A stretch of 35,920 nucleotides of DNA, taken from positions 1 to 35,920 of the forward strand of contig CAYSLC010000027.1 of the NCBI GenBank assembly GCA_964431545.1. The letters run 5' to 3'. Source of the stretch: CAYSLC01 sp964431545 (GTDB lineage Bacteria > Desulfobacterota > Desulfobacteria > Desulfobacterales > JAABSP01). The notes under the pieces are model-generated. The model saw only the letters and a program-made list of their open reading frames with translations, was not told the DNA's origin and did not search any database. A program made the position numbers and the translations under genes. Below, in pieces: positions 8,112 through 16,343 of this stretch. Each line of letters begins with the position of its first letter. Within the stretch, counting starts at the first letter, position 1.

Positions 8112-8813
8112 CTATTTCCCCCTCCCCCCGGAGCGTCCCCTGAAGCCCGACCGGGTTCGTCCGATACTGCGGTTGACTTTATCGGCGAATGAGGTCCGCT
8201 TGGCGGCCATTTTCCGTTGGAAAAAGTTCGGTTTCGCCTTTTTGGTATAGCTGCCCTGGGTGCCGAACTGCCCTTTGCTCCCGAAGTAAGGGAGCCCCTT
8301 GGATCGGTGGCTCCTGTATTTGCGGTAGTCGTGGCGGTAAATGTGCGGAAAGTCGAGGTCGATCTCCAGTTCGTCGAACAGCGGGGCGCCCCGGCTGAAC
8401 TGCCAGTATTCCCCTCCCGGCCCCGATCGCCACCGCCCATATCGGGGGTCGCCCACGTACTGATAACCCGGCGGTGCCGCCGCATCGAGGGGCTCCCCAT
8501 CCGTTTTCCCGGCCAGGACCATGCCCAGGAGCGTGGCGTTTCGCTGATAAAACTCCTTGGGAACCTCCTTCCAGCCCGTGGCCCACGTCTTTTCCGGGGT
8601 TGCGATCTGGTACTGGTGGTAGTAATCCTTGATGAAATTTCCCTCCTCCTTCATGTTCTCCAGAATAATGGAGTAGGTCTCCTGATCGGCCAGTTGCCGA
8701 CGGAGTTCCGCCAGGGGAATCTCATCGGAGCCGCAGCCGGAAGCCAGCCATGCGGCGGCGACGACCAGAAGCGCCGTCCGCGGGAATCGAAACTTCGAAA
8801 GTCTTCTTATCAT
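8112..8813 (-). CDS. Uncharacterised lipoprotein with basic Gly/Arg-rich tail
   Basis: The product has 233 residues. An N-terminal basic and hydrophobic segment ends in the lipobox LASGC (Cys27). The middle (about 30-150) is charged and aromatic-rich, with YYHQYQIATPEKTW and a Gly/Pro/Tyr patch around PPGYQYVGDPRYGRW. From about residue 165 the tail becomes strongly basic and Gly/Ser-rich, ending RSGFRGRSGGRGK. I do not recognise a named family. It heads the cassette with the DUF350 and SpeE-like genes. Its position resembles that of the YjfM/DUF1190-type lipoprotein beside the DUF350 gene in E. coli, but I cannot claim homology. The basic tail could contact lipopolysaccharide, peptidoglycan or nucleic acid. 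The start is ATG 8813, with GAGGAG about 12 bases upstream. Confidence 0.8.
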   Translation of the reverse strand: MIRRLSKFRFPRTALLVVAAAWLASGCGSDEIPLAELRRQLADQETYSIILENMKEEGNFIKDYYHQYQIATPEKTWATGWKEVPKEFYQRNATLLGMVLAGKTDGEPLDAAAPPGYQYVGDPRYGRWRSGPGGEYWQFSRGAPLFDELEIDLDFPHIYRHDYRKYRSHRSKGLPYFGSKGQFGTQGSYTKKAKPNFFQRKMAAKRTSFADKVNRSIGRTRSGFRGRSGGRGK

Positions 8814-9014
8814 CTATCCCATGGCTCCTCTATCCATGCTCTTCCTCGTAGGTTGAGGAACGTGCAATTTCTGATTCCCATTCAATACCAGATGTGGCGT
8901 TTCGGGTCAATGCCCAAAGGCCGTCCCTTTCCATCCGGCGCCGCCGCCTTGACTTTGCCGCCCCTTCGGGGTAGGGATGGGTCCCGATTTTTGAAACAGC
9001 GGAAAGGAACCCAC

Positions 9015-11273
9015 ATGAATACCGCGCACATCGATACCATCGCCGAAGCTCTCCGACTCAAGGGCGCCCAGGTGGCCGCCGTGGCCGGTCTCCTCGCAGA
9101 GGGCGCCACGATCCCGTTCGTGGCCCGGTACCGGAAGGAGGCCACCGGAAGTCTGGACGAGGTGGCGATCACCGAGATCCGGGACCGGTTGGCCCGCCTG
9201 GCCGAACTGGACACCCGGCGGGAGTCCATCCTCAACTCCCTGGAGCAGCACGGCCACCACACCGAAGAGCTGCGGGAGAAGGTGGCGTCGGCCGATACCC
9301 TCACCGCCCTGGAGGATCTCTATCTGCCGTACCGTCCCAAGCGGCGGACCCGGGCCACCATGGCCCGGGAAAAAGGACTGGAGCCCTTGGCCGATCTCCT
9401 CTTTGCCCAGGAAGGGACCGATCCCGAAGTCGAGGCGTCGGCCTTTGTGGACCCGGAAAATGGGGTACCGGACATCGAGGAGGCTCTGGCCGGCGCGCGG
9501 GACATCATCGCCGAACGGATCAACGAGGATCCCCGGGCCAGGGCCGATCTCCGGGACCTTTTTCTCGCCCGGGGAATGATCCGGTCGACGGTGGCCGCGG
9601 GCAAGGAGACCGAGGGGGCCAAGTTCAAGGACTATTTCGACTGGTCCGAGCCCGCGGCGACCGCCCCCTCCCACCGAATTCTGGCCATGCGCCGCGGCGA
9701 ACGGGAGGAGATTCTGAACCTCTCCATCGCCCCGCCCGAGGAGGCGGCCCTGGCCCTGTTGGAGGGCCGCTTCGTCAAAGGGACCTCGGCCGATTCGGTA
9801 CAGGTGCGGACGGCCGTCCGGGACGGGTACAAGCGTCTGCTCTCCCGGGCCATGGAGACGGAGATGCGCCTATGGACCAAGGAACGGGCCGACGCCGAGG
9901 CCATCCGGGTCTTCTCCAAGAACCTCCGGGAACTCCTCATGGCCCCGCCCCTGGGCCCCAAGCGGGTCATGGGTATCGATCCGGGCCACCGGACCGGCTG
10001 CAAGGTGGTCTGCCTCGACCGCCAGGGGAAGCTCCTCCACCACGATCTCATCTACCTGCACCGGCCGGAAGAGGCGTCGAAAACGATCCTTGGCCTCGCC
10101 GAACGACACGCCGTGGAGGCCGTCGCCGTGGGAAACGGCACCGGCGGCAGGGAGACGGAGCGCTTCCTTCGGGGGCTAGCCCTGCCCGGGGAGATCCCCG
10201 TGGTGATGGTCAACGAGAGCGGCGCCTCCGTCTACTCCGCTTCGGAGGTGGCCCGGGAGGAATTTCCGGACTACGACCTCACGGTCAGGGGGGCGGTCTC
10301 CATCGGCCGCCGGCTCATGGATCCCTTGGCGGAACTGGTGAAGATCGATCCCAAATCGATCGGCGTGGGTCAATACCAGCACGACGTGGACCAGACGGCC
10401 CTCAAATCCTCCCTGGACGACGTGGTGGCCAGCTGCGTCAACCAGGTGGGCGTCGACGTCAACCGGGCCAGTGTCCAGCTCCTGACCTACGTCTCCGGCG
10501 TCGGCCCCCGGCTGGCCCGGAACATCGTCTCCCATCGGGACGAACACGGCCCCTTCCCCTCCCGAACCTCCCTCAGGAAGGTCAAACGGCTCGGCCCGAA
10601 AGCCTTTGAACAGTGCGCCGGCTTTCTGCGGATCACGGATGGAAAGGACCCTCTGGACGGGAGCGCCGTCCACCCGGAAAGCTACCCCGTGGTCCAGGCC
10701 ATGGCCCGGGATCTTCGATGCACCGTACCGGATCTCATGGCCAATCCCGAGCTGCAAAAGAGCCTGCGCCCGGCGGACTACGCCACCGATACCGTGGGGC
10801 TGCCCACCCTGGAGGACATCCTCCAGGAGTTGGCCAAACCGGGGCGGGACCCCCGCCGGGGGTTTACGCCCTTCGCCTTTGCCAAGGGCATCGAGCGGAT
10901 GGAGGACCTGGCCCCGGGAATGCGCCTGCCGGGGATCGTCACCAACGTGACCGCCTTCGGCGCCTTTGTGGATGTGGGGGTCCACCAGGACGGCCTGGTC
11001 CATGTGAGCCAGCTATCGGACCGGTATGTGAAGGACCCCTCCGGCGTGGTCAAAGTCCAGCAGCCGGTGACCGTCACCGTTCTGGAGGTGGACCTGGGCC
11101 GGAAACGGATCTCCCTGTCCATGCGAACCGCGCCGGAACGACCGCCCGCCAAGGGGGGACCGAAACGATCGACCCCTCCGGGGAGCGGCAAGGGGGCCCC
11201 GAAAAACCGGCCGGGGAAACAGAAACCATTCAACAATCCCTTCGCCGATCTTCTGGGAAAGGGGGAGTCATGA
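9015..11273 (+). CDS. tex: Tex-family S1 RNA-binding transcription accessory protein
   Basis: The product has 752 residues, matching the family (E. coli YhgF has 773). ATG 9015 is chosen because AAGGA sits seven bases upstream; the same frame is open further 5', but that part is non-coding and covers the divergent lipoprotein gene. The N-terminal Tex helical region includes IPFVARYRKEATGSLDE. A YqgF/RNase H-like domain starts near residue 318 (VMGIDPGHRTGCK). Tandem helix-hairpin-helix motifs lie near 490-560 (YVSGVGPRLARNI). An S1 domain spans about 635-705 (GIVTNVTAFGAFVDVGVHQDG). A basic Pro/Gly/Lys tail follows. Tex binds nucleic acid and affects transcription and stress responses; the exact activity is unsettled. 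The stop overlaps the dtd start by four bases (ATGA), so the two genes are co-translated. Confidence 0.97.
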   Translation: MNTAHIDTIAEALRLKGAQVAAVAGLLAEGATIPFVARYRKEATGSLDEVAITEIRDRLARLAELDTRRESILNSLEQHGHHTEELREKVASADTLTALEDLYLPYRPKRRTRATMAREKGLEPLADLLFAQEGTDPEVEASAFVDPENGVPDIEEALAGARDIIAERINEDPRARADLRDLFLARGMIRSTVAAGKETEGAKFKDYFDWSEPAATAPSHRILAMRRGEREEILNLSIAPPEEAALALLEGRFVKGTSADSVQVRTAVRDGYKRLLSRAMETEMRLWTKERADAEAIRVFSKNLRELLMAPPLGPKRVMGIDPGHRTGCKVVCLDRQGKLLHHDLIYLHRPEEASKTILGLAERHAVEAVAVGNGTGGRETERFLRGLALPGEIPVVMVNESGASVYSASEVAREEFPDYDLTVRGAVSIGRRLMDPLAELVKIDPKSIGVGQYQHDVDQTALKSSLDDVVASCVNQVGVDVNRASVQLLTYVSGVGPRLARNIVSHRDEHGPFPSRTSLRKVKRLGPKAFEQCAGFLRITDGKDPLDGSAVHPESYPVVQAMARDLRCTVPDLMANPELQKSLRPADYATDTVGLPTLEDILQELAKPGRDPRRGFTPFAFAKGIERMEDLAPGMRLPGIVTNVTAFGAFVDVGVHQDGLVHVSQLSDRYVKDPSGVVKVQQPVTVTVLEVDLGRKRISLSMRTAPERPPAKGGPKRSTPPGSGKGAPKNRPGKQKPFNNPFADLLGKGES

Positions 11274-11722
11274 GGGCGGTGATCCAACGGGTCCGCGAGG
11301 CCGCCGTATCCGTGGAGGACCGAACGGTGGGAGAGATCGGGCAAGGGATCCTGGTGCTCCTGGGGGTGGCCCGGGGGGATGCGGAGCCGGACGCCGATTT
11401 CCTGGCGGAAAAGATCGCCAATCTCAGAATCTTCGAGGACGACGGTGGAAAGATGAACCGGTCCCTCCTGGAGGCCGGCGGATCGATGCTGGTGGTCTCC
11501 CAGTTCACCCTTTTGGGGGACTGCCGGAAGGGACGGCGCCCCTCGTTCATCCATGCGGCTCCGCCCGAGGAGGCCGACGCCCTCTACAACCGGTTCGTGG
11601 AAAAGACGGCCCAAAAGGGGGTCGCCGTCCAGACCGGCACCTTCCGCGCCAAGATGGCGGTCACATTGGTCAACGACGGGCCGGTGACCTTCATTATCGA
11701 GAGCCGATCGGAGGCCGGATGA
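11270..11722 (+). CDS. dtd: D-aminoacyl-tRNA deacylase
   Basis: The product has 150 residues, the usual length for DTD. It hydrolyses D-amino acids (and Gly on tRNA-Ala) from mischarged tRNA in the cytoplasm. Both family signatures are present: SQFTLLGD near residue 80 (catalytic Thr region) and NDGPVTF near residue 137, the cross-subunit Gly-Pro motif that excludes L-aminoacyl groups. The start ATG 11270 overlaps the tex stop (ATGA) and has GGGGGAG just upstream. The stop overlaps the dacB start in the same way. Only this order and spacing link it to its neighbours; no shared pathway is evident. Confidence 0.97.
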   Translation: MRAVIQRVREAAVSVEDRTVGEIGQGILVLLGVARGDAEPDADFLAEKIANLRIFEDDGGKMNRSLLEAGGSMLVVSQFTLLGDCRKGRRPSFIHAAPPEEADALYNRFVEKTAQKGVAVQTGTFRAKMAVTLVNDGPVTFIIESRSEAG

Positions 11723-12936
11723 AACGGGGATTCGCCTTCCGGTTCTTTTTTGTTCCGATCGCCCTGCTGCTGCTCGGACCGGCGCCGTCGGCCCGGTCCG
11801 AAGGATCCTGGGCCGGCGTTGCCCGGTTGATCGGAAGACGGGACGCGGTGCTGTTGGCCGATCCCCAGGGACGGATCCTCTTTTCCAGGAACCCGGATAC
11901 CCTCCTCGTCCCCGCCTCCACCCTCAAACTGCTCACCTCCCTGGTGGGGCTCCACCATCTGGGGGCCGACCATCGATTCCCAACGGAGGTCTATACGGAC
12001 GCCCGGGGCCGCCTGAAGATCAAGGGGTATGGGGATCCGCTGCTGATCTCCGAGGTGGTGGCGGATCTCGCCCGGGCCGTCCGCCGGAGGCTCGGCGACA
12101 TCCCGAACCCCCGTTTCACGGGAATCGTCCTGGACGGGTCGTACTTCGAACCGGCGCCCATCCCCGGGGTCACCACCACCCTCAATCCCTACGACGCCCC
12201 CAACGGAGCGCTTTGCGTCAATTTCAACACCGTCAATTTCAAAAAGAGGAAAGGGACCTACGTCAGCGCCGAGCCCCAGACGCCGCTTCTTCCCTTCGCC
12301 CTGGACCGCGTCCGGAAAAGCGGCGTCGCCCGGGGAAGGATCATCCTCTCCCAGGAGAACGACGATACCATTCGATACGCCGGCCATCTGATCGCCTATT
12401 TTCTGAGGCGGGAGGGGATATCGATCGCCGGAGAGCCGAAACTCGGCACGGTTCGGAAGGAGGATTCGCTCCTTCTCCGGTACCGGTCCCCCTTCCCGCT
12501 CACCGAGGTGATCCGACGGCTTCTGGAGCACTCCAACAACTTCATGGCCAATCAGATCCTCCTGAGCGCCGGCGCCGAGGCCCACGGACCTCCGGGGAAT
12601 CTCGACAAAGGGATCCGGGCCGCCGAGGCCTACCTGGAAGCGCATCTGGGCGGGGGGGGAATCCGACTGGCCGAGGGATCGGGGATCTCCAGGGGGAACC
12701 TGGTGACCGCATCGGCCATGCACCAGGTCCTGAAGGCCTTCAAACCCTACCATGAACTCCTGAAAGAGGACGGGGCGGTCCTCTACAAGACCGGAACCCT
12801 GAGCGGGATCAGCACCCGGGCCGGCTATATCCGGAAGAAGGAGGCCCTCTACCCCTTCGTGGCGCTGCTCAACACGCCCGGGAAATCGGCGGAGCGGGTG
12901 GTGTCGCGGCTGGCCGCGTCCCTACTGGTGGAGTAG
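11719..12936 (+). CDS. dacB: D-alanyl-D-alanine carboxypeptidase/endopeptidase (PBP4, peptidase S13)
   Basis: The product has 405 residues with an N-terminal signal peptide ending near PSARSEG, so it is periplasmic. All three penicillin-binding motifs are intact: SxxK as STLK in VPASTLKLLT (near residue 72), SxN as SNN in LEHSNNFMAN (near 275), and KTG in LYKTGTLSG (near 358). S13 enzymes trim pentapeptides and cleave D-Ala cross-links in peptidoglycan remodelling. It is shorter than E. coli PBP4 (477 residues), mainly in the accessory domains between SxxK and SxN. The start ATG overlaps the dtd stop by four bases. Its 3' end overlaps the convergent folE2 by 15 bases. Confidence 0.95.
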   Translation: MKRGFAFRFFFVPIALLLLGPAPSARSEGSWAGVARLIGRRDAVLLADPQGRILFSRNPDTLLVPASTLKLLTSLVGLHHLGADHRFPTEVYTDARGRLKIKGYGDPLLISEVVADLARAVRRRLGDIPNPRFTGIVLDGSYFEPAPIPGVTTTLNPYDAPNGALCVNFNTVNFKKRKGTYVSAEPQTPLLPFALDRVRKSGVARGRIILSQENDDTIRYAGHLIAYFLRREGISIAGEPKLGTVRKEDSLLLRYRSPFPLTEVIRRLLEHSNNFMANQILLSAGAEAHGPPGNLDKGIRAAEAYLEAHLGGGGIRLAEGSGISRGNLVTASAMHQVLKAFKPYHELLKEDGAVLYKTGTLSGISTRAGYIRKKEALYPFVALLNTPGKSAERVVSRLAASLLVE

Positions 12937-13737
12937 GTTCCGTACCGGTTTGGGTTTCTCGCCGCTGGTGATGAAGGCGTAGGCGCTATGGTTGTGGATC
13001 GACTCGAAGTTTTCGGCGCTGACGGCGAACCAGGTGATGTTCTCGTCCGACTTGAGCCGGGCGGCGATGTCCCGCACGACGTCCTCCACGAACTTGGGGT
13101 TTTCGAACCCCCGCTCGGTCACGCATTTTTCATCCACCCGCTTCAGAATGGAATAGACGTCGCATGAGGCGCACCCCTCCACCAGCTCGATCATATCCTC
13201 CATCCAGATGAACCGTTTGAACCGGGTGCTGAGTCTCACCTCGCCCCGCTGGTTGTGGGCCCCCACCTCGCTGATCTCCTTGGAACAGGGGCAGACCGAG
13301 GAGATGGGCACCACCACCTCGGAGACCAGGTCCACATTGCCCTGGGGATCGCTGGAGCCGAGGATGGAGCAGGTGTAGTCCATCAGGCCCGGAGCCTCGC
13401 TCACGGGGGCGGCCTTTTCGATGAAATAGGGGAAGGTGACCTCCACGTGGGCGGATGCGGCGTTGAGGTGGGTTTTCATCTGCTCGAGGATTGCGGAGAA
13501 CCTTTTCAGGGAAATTTCGGGCCGGAACAGATTGAGGAGTTCCACAAACCGGCTCATGTGGGTACCCTTGTATTTATCGGGCAGATCCACGTACATGTTG
13601 ATGGTGGCGACGGTATTCTGATGGCGGTTTTTCCGGTCCAGGACGGTGATGGGATAGCGCAGGTTCTTGATGCCGACCTTGTCGATGGGCAGGTTGCGGT
13701 GGTCCCGCTGATTCTGGATGTCGATCATGGCTGCCAT
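12922..13737 (-). CDS. folE2: GTP cyclohydrolase FolE2 (type IB)
   Basis: The product has 271 residues. It opens GTP to 7,8-dihydroneopterin triphosphate, the first step to tetrahydrofolate and a precursor of queuosine. The family signatures are visible: the N-terminal MIDIQNQRDHRNLPIDKVG, VPISSVCPCSKEIS with the metal-binding Cys near residue 150, GAHNQRGEVR directly after it, and EGCASCDVYS near 190. FolE2 is the metal-promiscuous alternative to FolE, often favoured under zinc limitation. ATG 13737 is taken as the start; ATG 13728 (MIDIQ) is equally possible, and neither has a clear Shine-Dalgarno. It follows ttcA by nine bases and probably ends the rpoZ-ttcA-folE2 run. Its 3' end overlaps dacB convergently. 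Confidence 0.96.
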   Translation of the reverse strand: MAAMIDIQNQRDHRNLPIDKVGIKNLRYPITVLDRKNRHQNTVATINMYVDLPDKYKGTHMSRFVELLNLFRPEISLKRFSAILEQMKTHLNAASAHVEVTFPYFIEKAAPVSEAPGLMDYTCSILGSSDPQGNVDLVSEVVVPISSVCPCSKEISEVGAHNQRGEVRLSTRFKRFIWMEDMIELVEGCASCDVYSILKRVDEKCVTERGFENPKFVEDVVRDIAARLKSDENITWFAVSAENFESIHNHSAYAFITSGEKPKPVRNLLHQ

Positions 13738-13746
13738 GGATGGGGT

Positions 13747-14469
13747 TTAAAGTAGATATTCGGGCTTCACATGGCCCATGGCCCTGAAGATGTTTCCCTT
13801 GATCTTCCGGTTGCTCCGGTAGAGGCGGCCGAGCATCTCCTTGATCTCGCTCCGCTTGGAATCGGCGGCGCTGGGGCAGGGATTGACGAAATCGGGAAAC
13901 CCCCGTGCCCTGGAGAACCGACGGATCGTCTCCTCTTCGGTGAAGGCCAGGGGCCGCAGGACCGTGAAGCGCCCTCCGAAAAAAGGCTGGACCGGCTTCA
14001 TGGTGCTGATCTCTCCGGCATAGCAGAGGTTGAGAAACAACGTCTCGATGAGGTCGTCCTTGTTGTGGCCCAGGGCCAGTTTGGTACAACCCAGGGCGTC
14101 GGCGATCTCGAAAAGACGCTTTCGGCGCAGCCGGGCGCAGAGAAAACAGGGATTTTCCCGGTTCACCTCCCCGTGGGCCAAGGGACCGTGACCGGTGGGT
14201 TCGATCCAGATCTCATACCCCTGTTCCGCGGCATACCGGCCCAGGTCGTTCGAAAACCCCCCTTGGAAGCCGGGGTCGATGTAGATGGCAAAAAGCCGGT
14301 ACCGTATGGGGACCCGCCTCAGCCGCTCATTCAAAATCCACAGGAGGGACAGACTGTCCTTGCCCCCCGACAGGCCCACGGCGATGCGGTCCCCATCGGC
14401 GATCATATCGTAATGGTGGAGGGCTTTGCCGACGGTCCGGTTGACGGCCCTCCAGGTCGACCGGGACAT
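13747..14469 (-). CDS. ttcA: PP-loop ATPase, TtcA-type tRNA 2-thiocytidine synthetase
   Basis: The product has 240 residues. The ATP pyrophosphatase loop SGGKDS lies at residues 34-39. Cys108 and Cys111 (NPCFLCARLRRKRLF) and Cys198 (NPCPSAADSKR) are placed as the three cluster ligands of TtcA. GHNKDDLIETLFLN near 134 is the second family motif. TtcA uses a [4Fe-4S] cluster to thiolate cytidine-32 of tRNA. It is shorter than E. coli TtcA (311) but similar to compact versions. Relatives such as TilS or other TtcA-like thiolases are alternatives, but the CxxC plus distal Cys pattern favours TtcA. The start ATG 14469 directly follows the rpoZ stop. Confidence 0.85.
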   Translation of the reverse strand: MSRSTWRAVNRTVGKALHHYDMIADGDRIAVGLSGGKDSLSLLWILNERLRRVPIRYRLFAIYIDPGFQGGFSNDLGRYAAEQGYEIWIEPTGHGPLAHGEVNRENPCFLCARLRRKRLFEIADALGCTKLALGHNKDDLIETLFLNLCYAGEISTMKPVQPFFGGRFTVLRPLAFTEEETIRRFSRARGFPDFVNPCPSAADSKRSEIKEMLGRLYRSNRKIKGNIFRAMGHVKPEYLL

Positions 14470-14664
14470 CTACTCCGGCTTTTTGATCTTCACCCTGCCG
14501 GCCGCGATCTCCCGGAGGGAGACCACGATGTCCTCGTTTTTGGGAGAGCTGACCAGGTACTCGGAGCCCTCCCGGATCTGCCGCACCCGCTTGGCCACCA
14601 TGTGGACCAGAAGAAACCGGTTCGGCACCCGCTGCAAACAATCTTCCACTGTAATCCGCGCCAC
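14470..14664 (-). CDS. rpoZ: RNA polymerase omega subunit
   Basis: The product has 64 residues, starting at GTG 14664 with GGAGGAGGT upstream. The sequence MARITVEDCLQRVPNRFLLVHMVAKR is a clear omega signature: omega binds the C-terminal region of beta-prime and aids polymerase assembly and, in many bacteria, ppGpp response. It ends IKKPE, without a longer tail. It lies 26 bases after greA, so two RNA-polymerase-associated factors are adjacent. Its stop abuts the ttcA start, which suggests translational coupling. Confidence 0.95.
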   Translation of the reverse strand: MARITVEDCLQRVPNRFLLVHMVAKRVRQIREGSEYLVSSPKNEDIVVSLREIAAGRVKIKKPE

Positions 14665-14690
14665 GGATCTACCTCCTCCCCGAAAGGGGT

Positions 14691-15158
14691 CTAATTGATC
14701 TCCACCAGCTCATAACACCGCCTCCCGCCGGGGGCCTGGAGCACCACTTCATCCCCGGTCCTCTTGCCGATGATGGCCTTGCCCAGGGGCGAGGAGACCG
14801 AGATCCGGCCGTTCTGGATGTCCGATTCGTCCGGGCCCACCAGCTGGTAGGAGACGTCCTCCCCGGTATCGATGTTCTCCAGGACCACCGTGCATCCGAA
14901 GACGACACGGTCCTTGGGGAGTGTCCCCGGATCGATGATGTCCGCATTGGCCAGCTTGAACTCCAGTTCACTGATCCGGCCTTCGAGGAATCCCTGACGG
15001 TCCTTGGCCGCCTCGAACTCGGCGTTTTCCGAAAGATCTCCGTGGGCCCGGGCCTCCTCGATGGCCTTGATATTCTGGGGGCGCTCCACGGTTTTCAACT
15101 GCGTCAATTCCTGCTTGAGGGCCTCGAATCCGGCCTTCGTTATGGGTACACGTTCCAC
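14691..15158 (-). CDS. greA: Transcription elongation factor GreA
   Basis: The product has 155 residues, the usual GreA length. The N-terminal coiled coil carries ARAHGDLSENAEFEAAKDRQ, including the acidic tip residues that stimulate cleavage of backtracked RNA in RNA polymerase. The C-terminal FKBP-like domain ends SPLGKAIIGKRTGDEVVLQAPGG as usual. The start is GTG 15158, with AGGAG about nine bases upstream. It follows asd by 57 bases and precedes rpoZ. Confidence 0.96.
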   Translation of the reverse strand: MERVPITKAGFEALKQELTQLKTVERPQNIKAIEEARAHGDLSENAEFEAAKDRQGFLEGRISELEFKLANADIIDPGTLPKDRVVFGCTVVLENIDTGEDVSYQLVGPDESDIQNGRISVSSPLGKAIIGKRTGDEVVLQAPGGRRCYELVEIN

Positions 15159-15215
15159 GTTTACGACTCCTGTTGCAACCGATTTTTTCTACTTTTTTCC
15201 CGCCGGCTCCAAGCC

Positions 15216-16238
15216 CTACAGGTGCTCCCCGGCGAGGATTCGCGCGATCTGAACGGCGTTGGTGGCCGCACCCTTCCGGATATTGTCGGCCACGATCCAC
15301 ATGTCCACGGCGTTGGCCGTCGATGTGTCCTGGCGGATCCTTCCCACCAGGGTCAGGTCCTGACCGGCCCCATGGATGGCCATGGGGTAGCGGTTCTCGG
15401 CCGGATCGTCCACCACCGCCACGCCGGGGGCATTTTCGAGCATCTCCCGGACCTCGCCGGCCGTCAGGTGGCTGTGGGTCTCCACGTTGACCGCCTCGGA
15501 GTGGCCGTAAAAGACCGGGACCCGCACCGTGGTGGCCGAGACCCCGATCCCGTCGTCCTCCAGGATCTTCCGGGTCTCGTTGACCATCTTCATCTCCTCT
15601 TTGGTGTATCCGTTCTCCAGGAACTTGTCGATGTGGGGGAGGCAGTTGAAGGCGATCCGGTGGGGATAGACCTTCGTCTCCACGTCGAGGAAATTGATCA
15701 TCGCCCGGGTCTGGTCGAAGAGTTCGTCCACCGCTTTTTTCCCGGTCCCGGAGACCGCCTGGTAGGTGGAGACCACCACCCGCCGGACCTTCGCCTTTCG
15801 ATGGATGGGATTGAGGACCACCACCATCTGGATGGTGGAGCAGTTGGGATTGGCGATGATTCCCTTTCGGGTGTAGCCGGCCACCGCGTGGGGGTTGACC
15901 TCGGGAACCACCAGGGGCACCTCCGGGTCCATCCGCCAGAAGCTGGAGTTGTCCACCACCACGCAGCCGTCCGCGGCGGCGATGGGGGCGTAGGCCTCGC
16001 TGGTGGAGCCCCCCGCGGAGAAAATGGCGATGTCGACCCCCTTGAACGATCGTTCGGTCAACTCCTCCACCGGGATCGATTCCCCCCGGAACCGGAGCAG
16101 CCGGCCCGAAGACCGGTGGGAGGCGAGAAGCTTCAGGGACTTGAGCGGGAAATCCTGCTCCGCCAGACATTGGATCATCTGGTTGCCCACCGCGCCGGTG
16201 GCACCGACCACGGCGACGTTGAATTGTTTTTCCGCCAT
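15216..16238 (-). CDS. asd: Aspartate-semialdehyde dehydrogenase
   Basis: The product has 340 residues. It reduces aspartyl phosphate to aspartate semialdehyde with NADPH, the branch point to lysine/diaminopimelate, threonine and methionine. The Rossmann motif GATGAVG lies at residues 12-18, the FSAGGSTSE phosphate loop near 73-81, and the catalytic Cys133 in NPNCST. ATG 16238 is chosen because GGAGG lies seven bases upstream; an in-frame ATG at 16271 lacks a ribosome site. It follows the leuB-like gene after 105 bases that include a terminator-like hairpin, so expression may be partly independent. Confidence 0.97.
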   Translation of the reverse strand: MAEKQFNVAVVGATGAVGNQMIQCLAEQDFPLKSLKLLASHRSSGRLLRFRGESIPVEELTERSFKGVDIAIFSAGGSTSEAYAPIAAADGCVVVDNSSFWRMDPEVPLVVPEVNPHAVAGYTRKGIIANPNCSTIQMVVVLNPIHRKAKVRRVVVSTYQAVSGTGKKAVDELFDQTRAMINFLDVETKVYPHRIAFNCLPHIDKFLENGYTKEEMKMVNETRKILEDDGIGVSATTVRVPVFYGHSEAVNVETHSHLTAGEVREMLENAPGVAVVDDPAENRYPMAIHGAGQDLTLVGRIRQDTSTANAVDMWIVADNIRKGAATNAVQIARILAGEHL

Positions 16239-16269
16239 GATGTCCTCCGATTTTGTCGATTGAAAATAC

Positions 16270-16295
16270 AAAAAAACTCCCGTCGGCCGTCGGGG
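16270..16295 (-). terminator. Weak terminator-like hairpin between leuB-like gene and asd
   Basis: On the minus strand CCCG (16294-16291) can pair with CGGG (16282-16279), with an eight-base loop, followed two bases later by seven T residues. The T tract is good but the stem is only four pairs. An alternative CGGCC/GGCCG pairing overlaps it. It may attenuate read-through from the leuB-like gene into asd. Confidence 0.32.
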
Positions 16296-16343
16296 TCGCT
16301 CCGGGCCGCGCAGAAGTTTTTTCGAAAAGAAAAAAAGGGGCGT

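Noticed and set aside
8943..9000. Possible promoter and small CCCC-TTC-GGGG hairpin before tex
   Set aside because: TTGACT is followed at 17 bases by TAGGGA, a poor -10, and the four-pair hairpin is too small to call.
8217..9014. Upstream extension of the tex frame
   Set aside because: The frame is open but covers the divergent lipoprotein gene. The Tex family starts at the ATG at 9015, which has a ribosome site.
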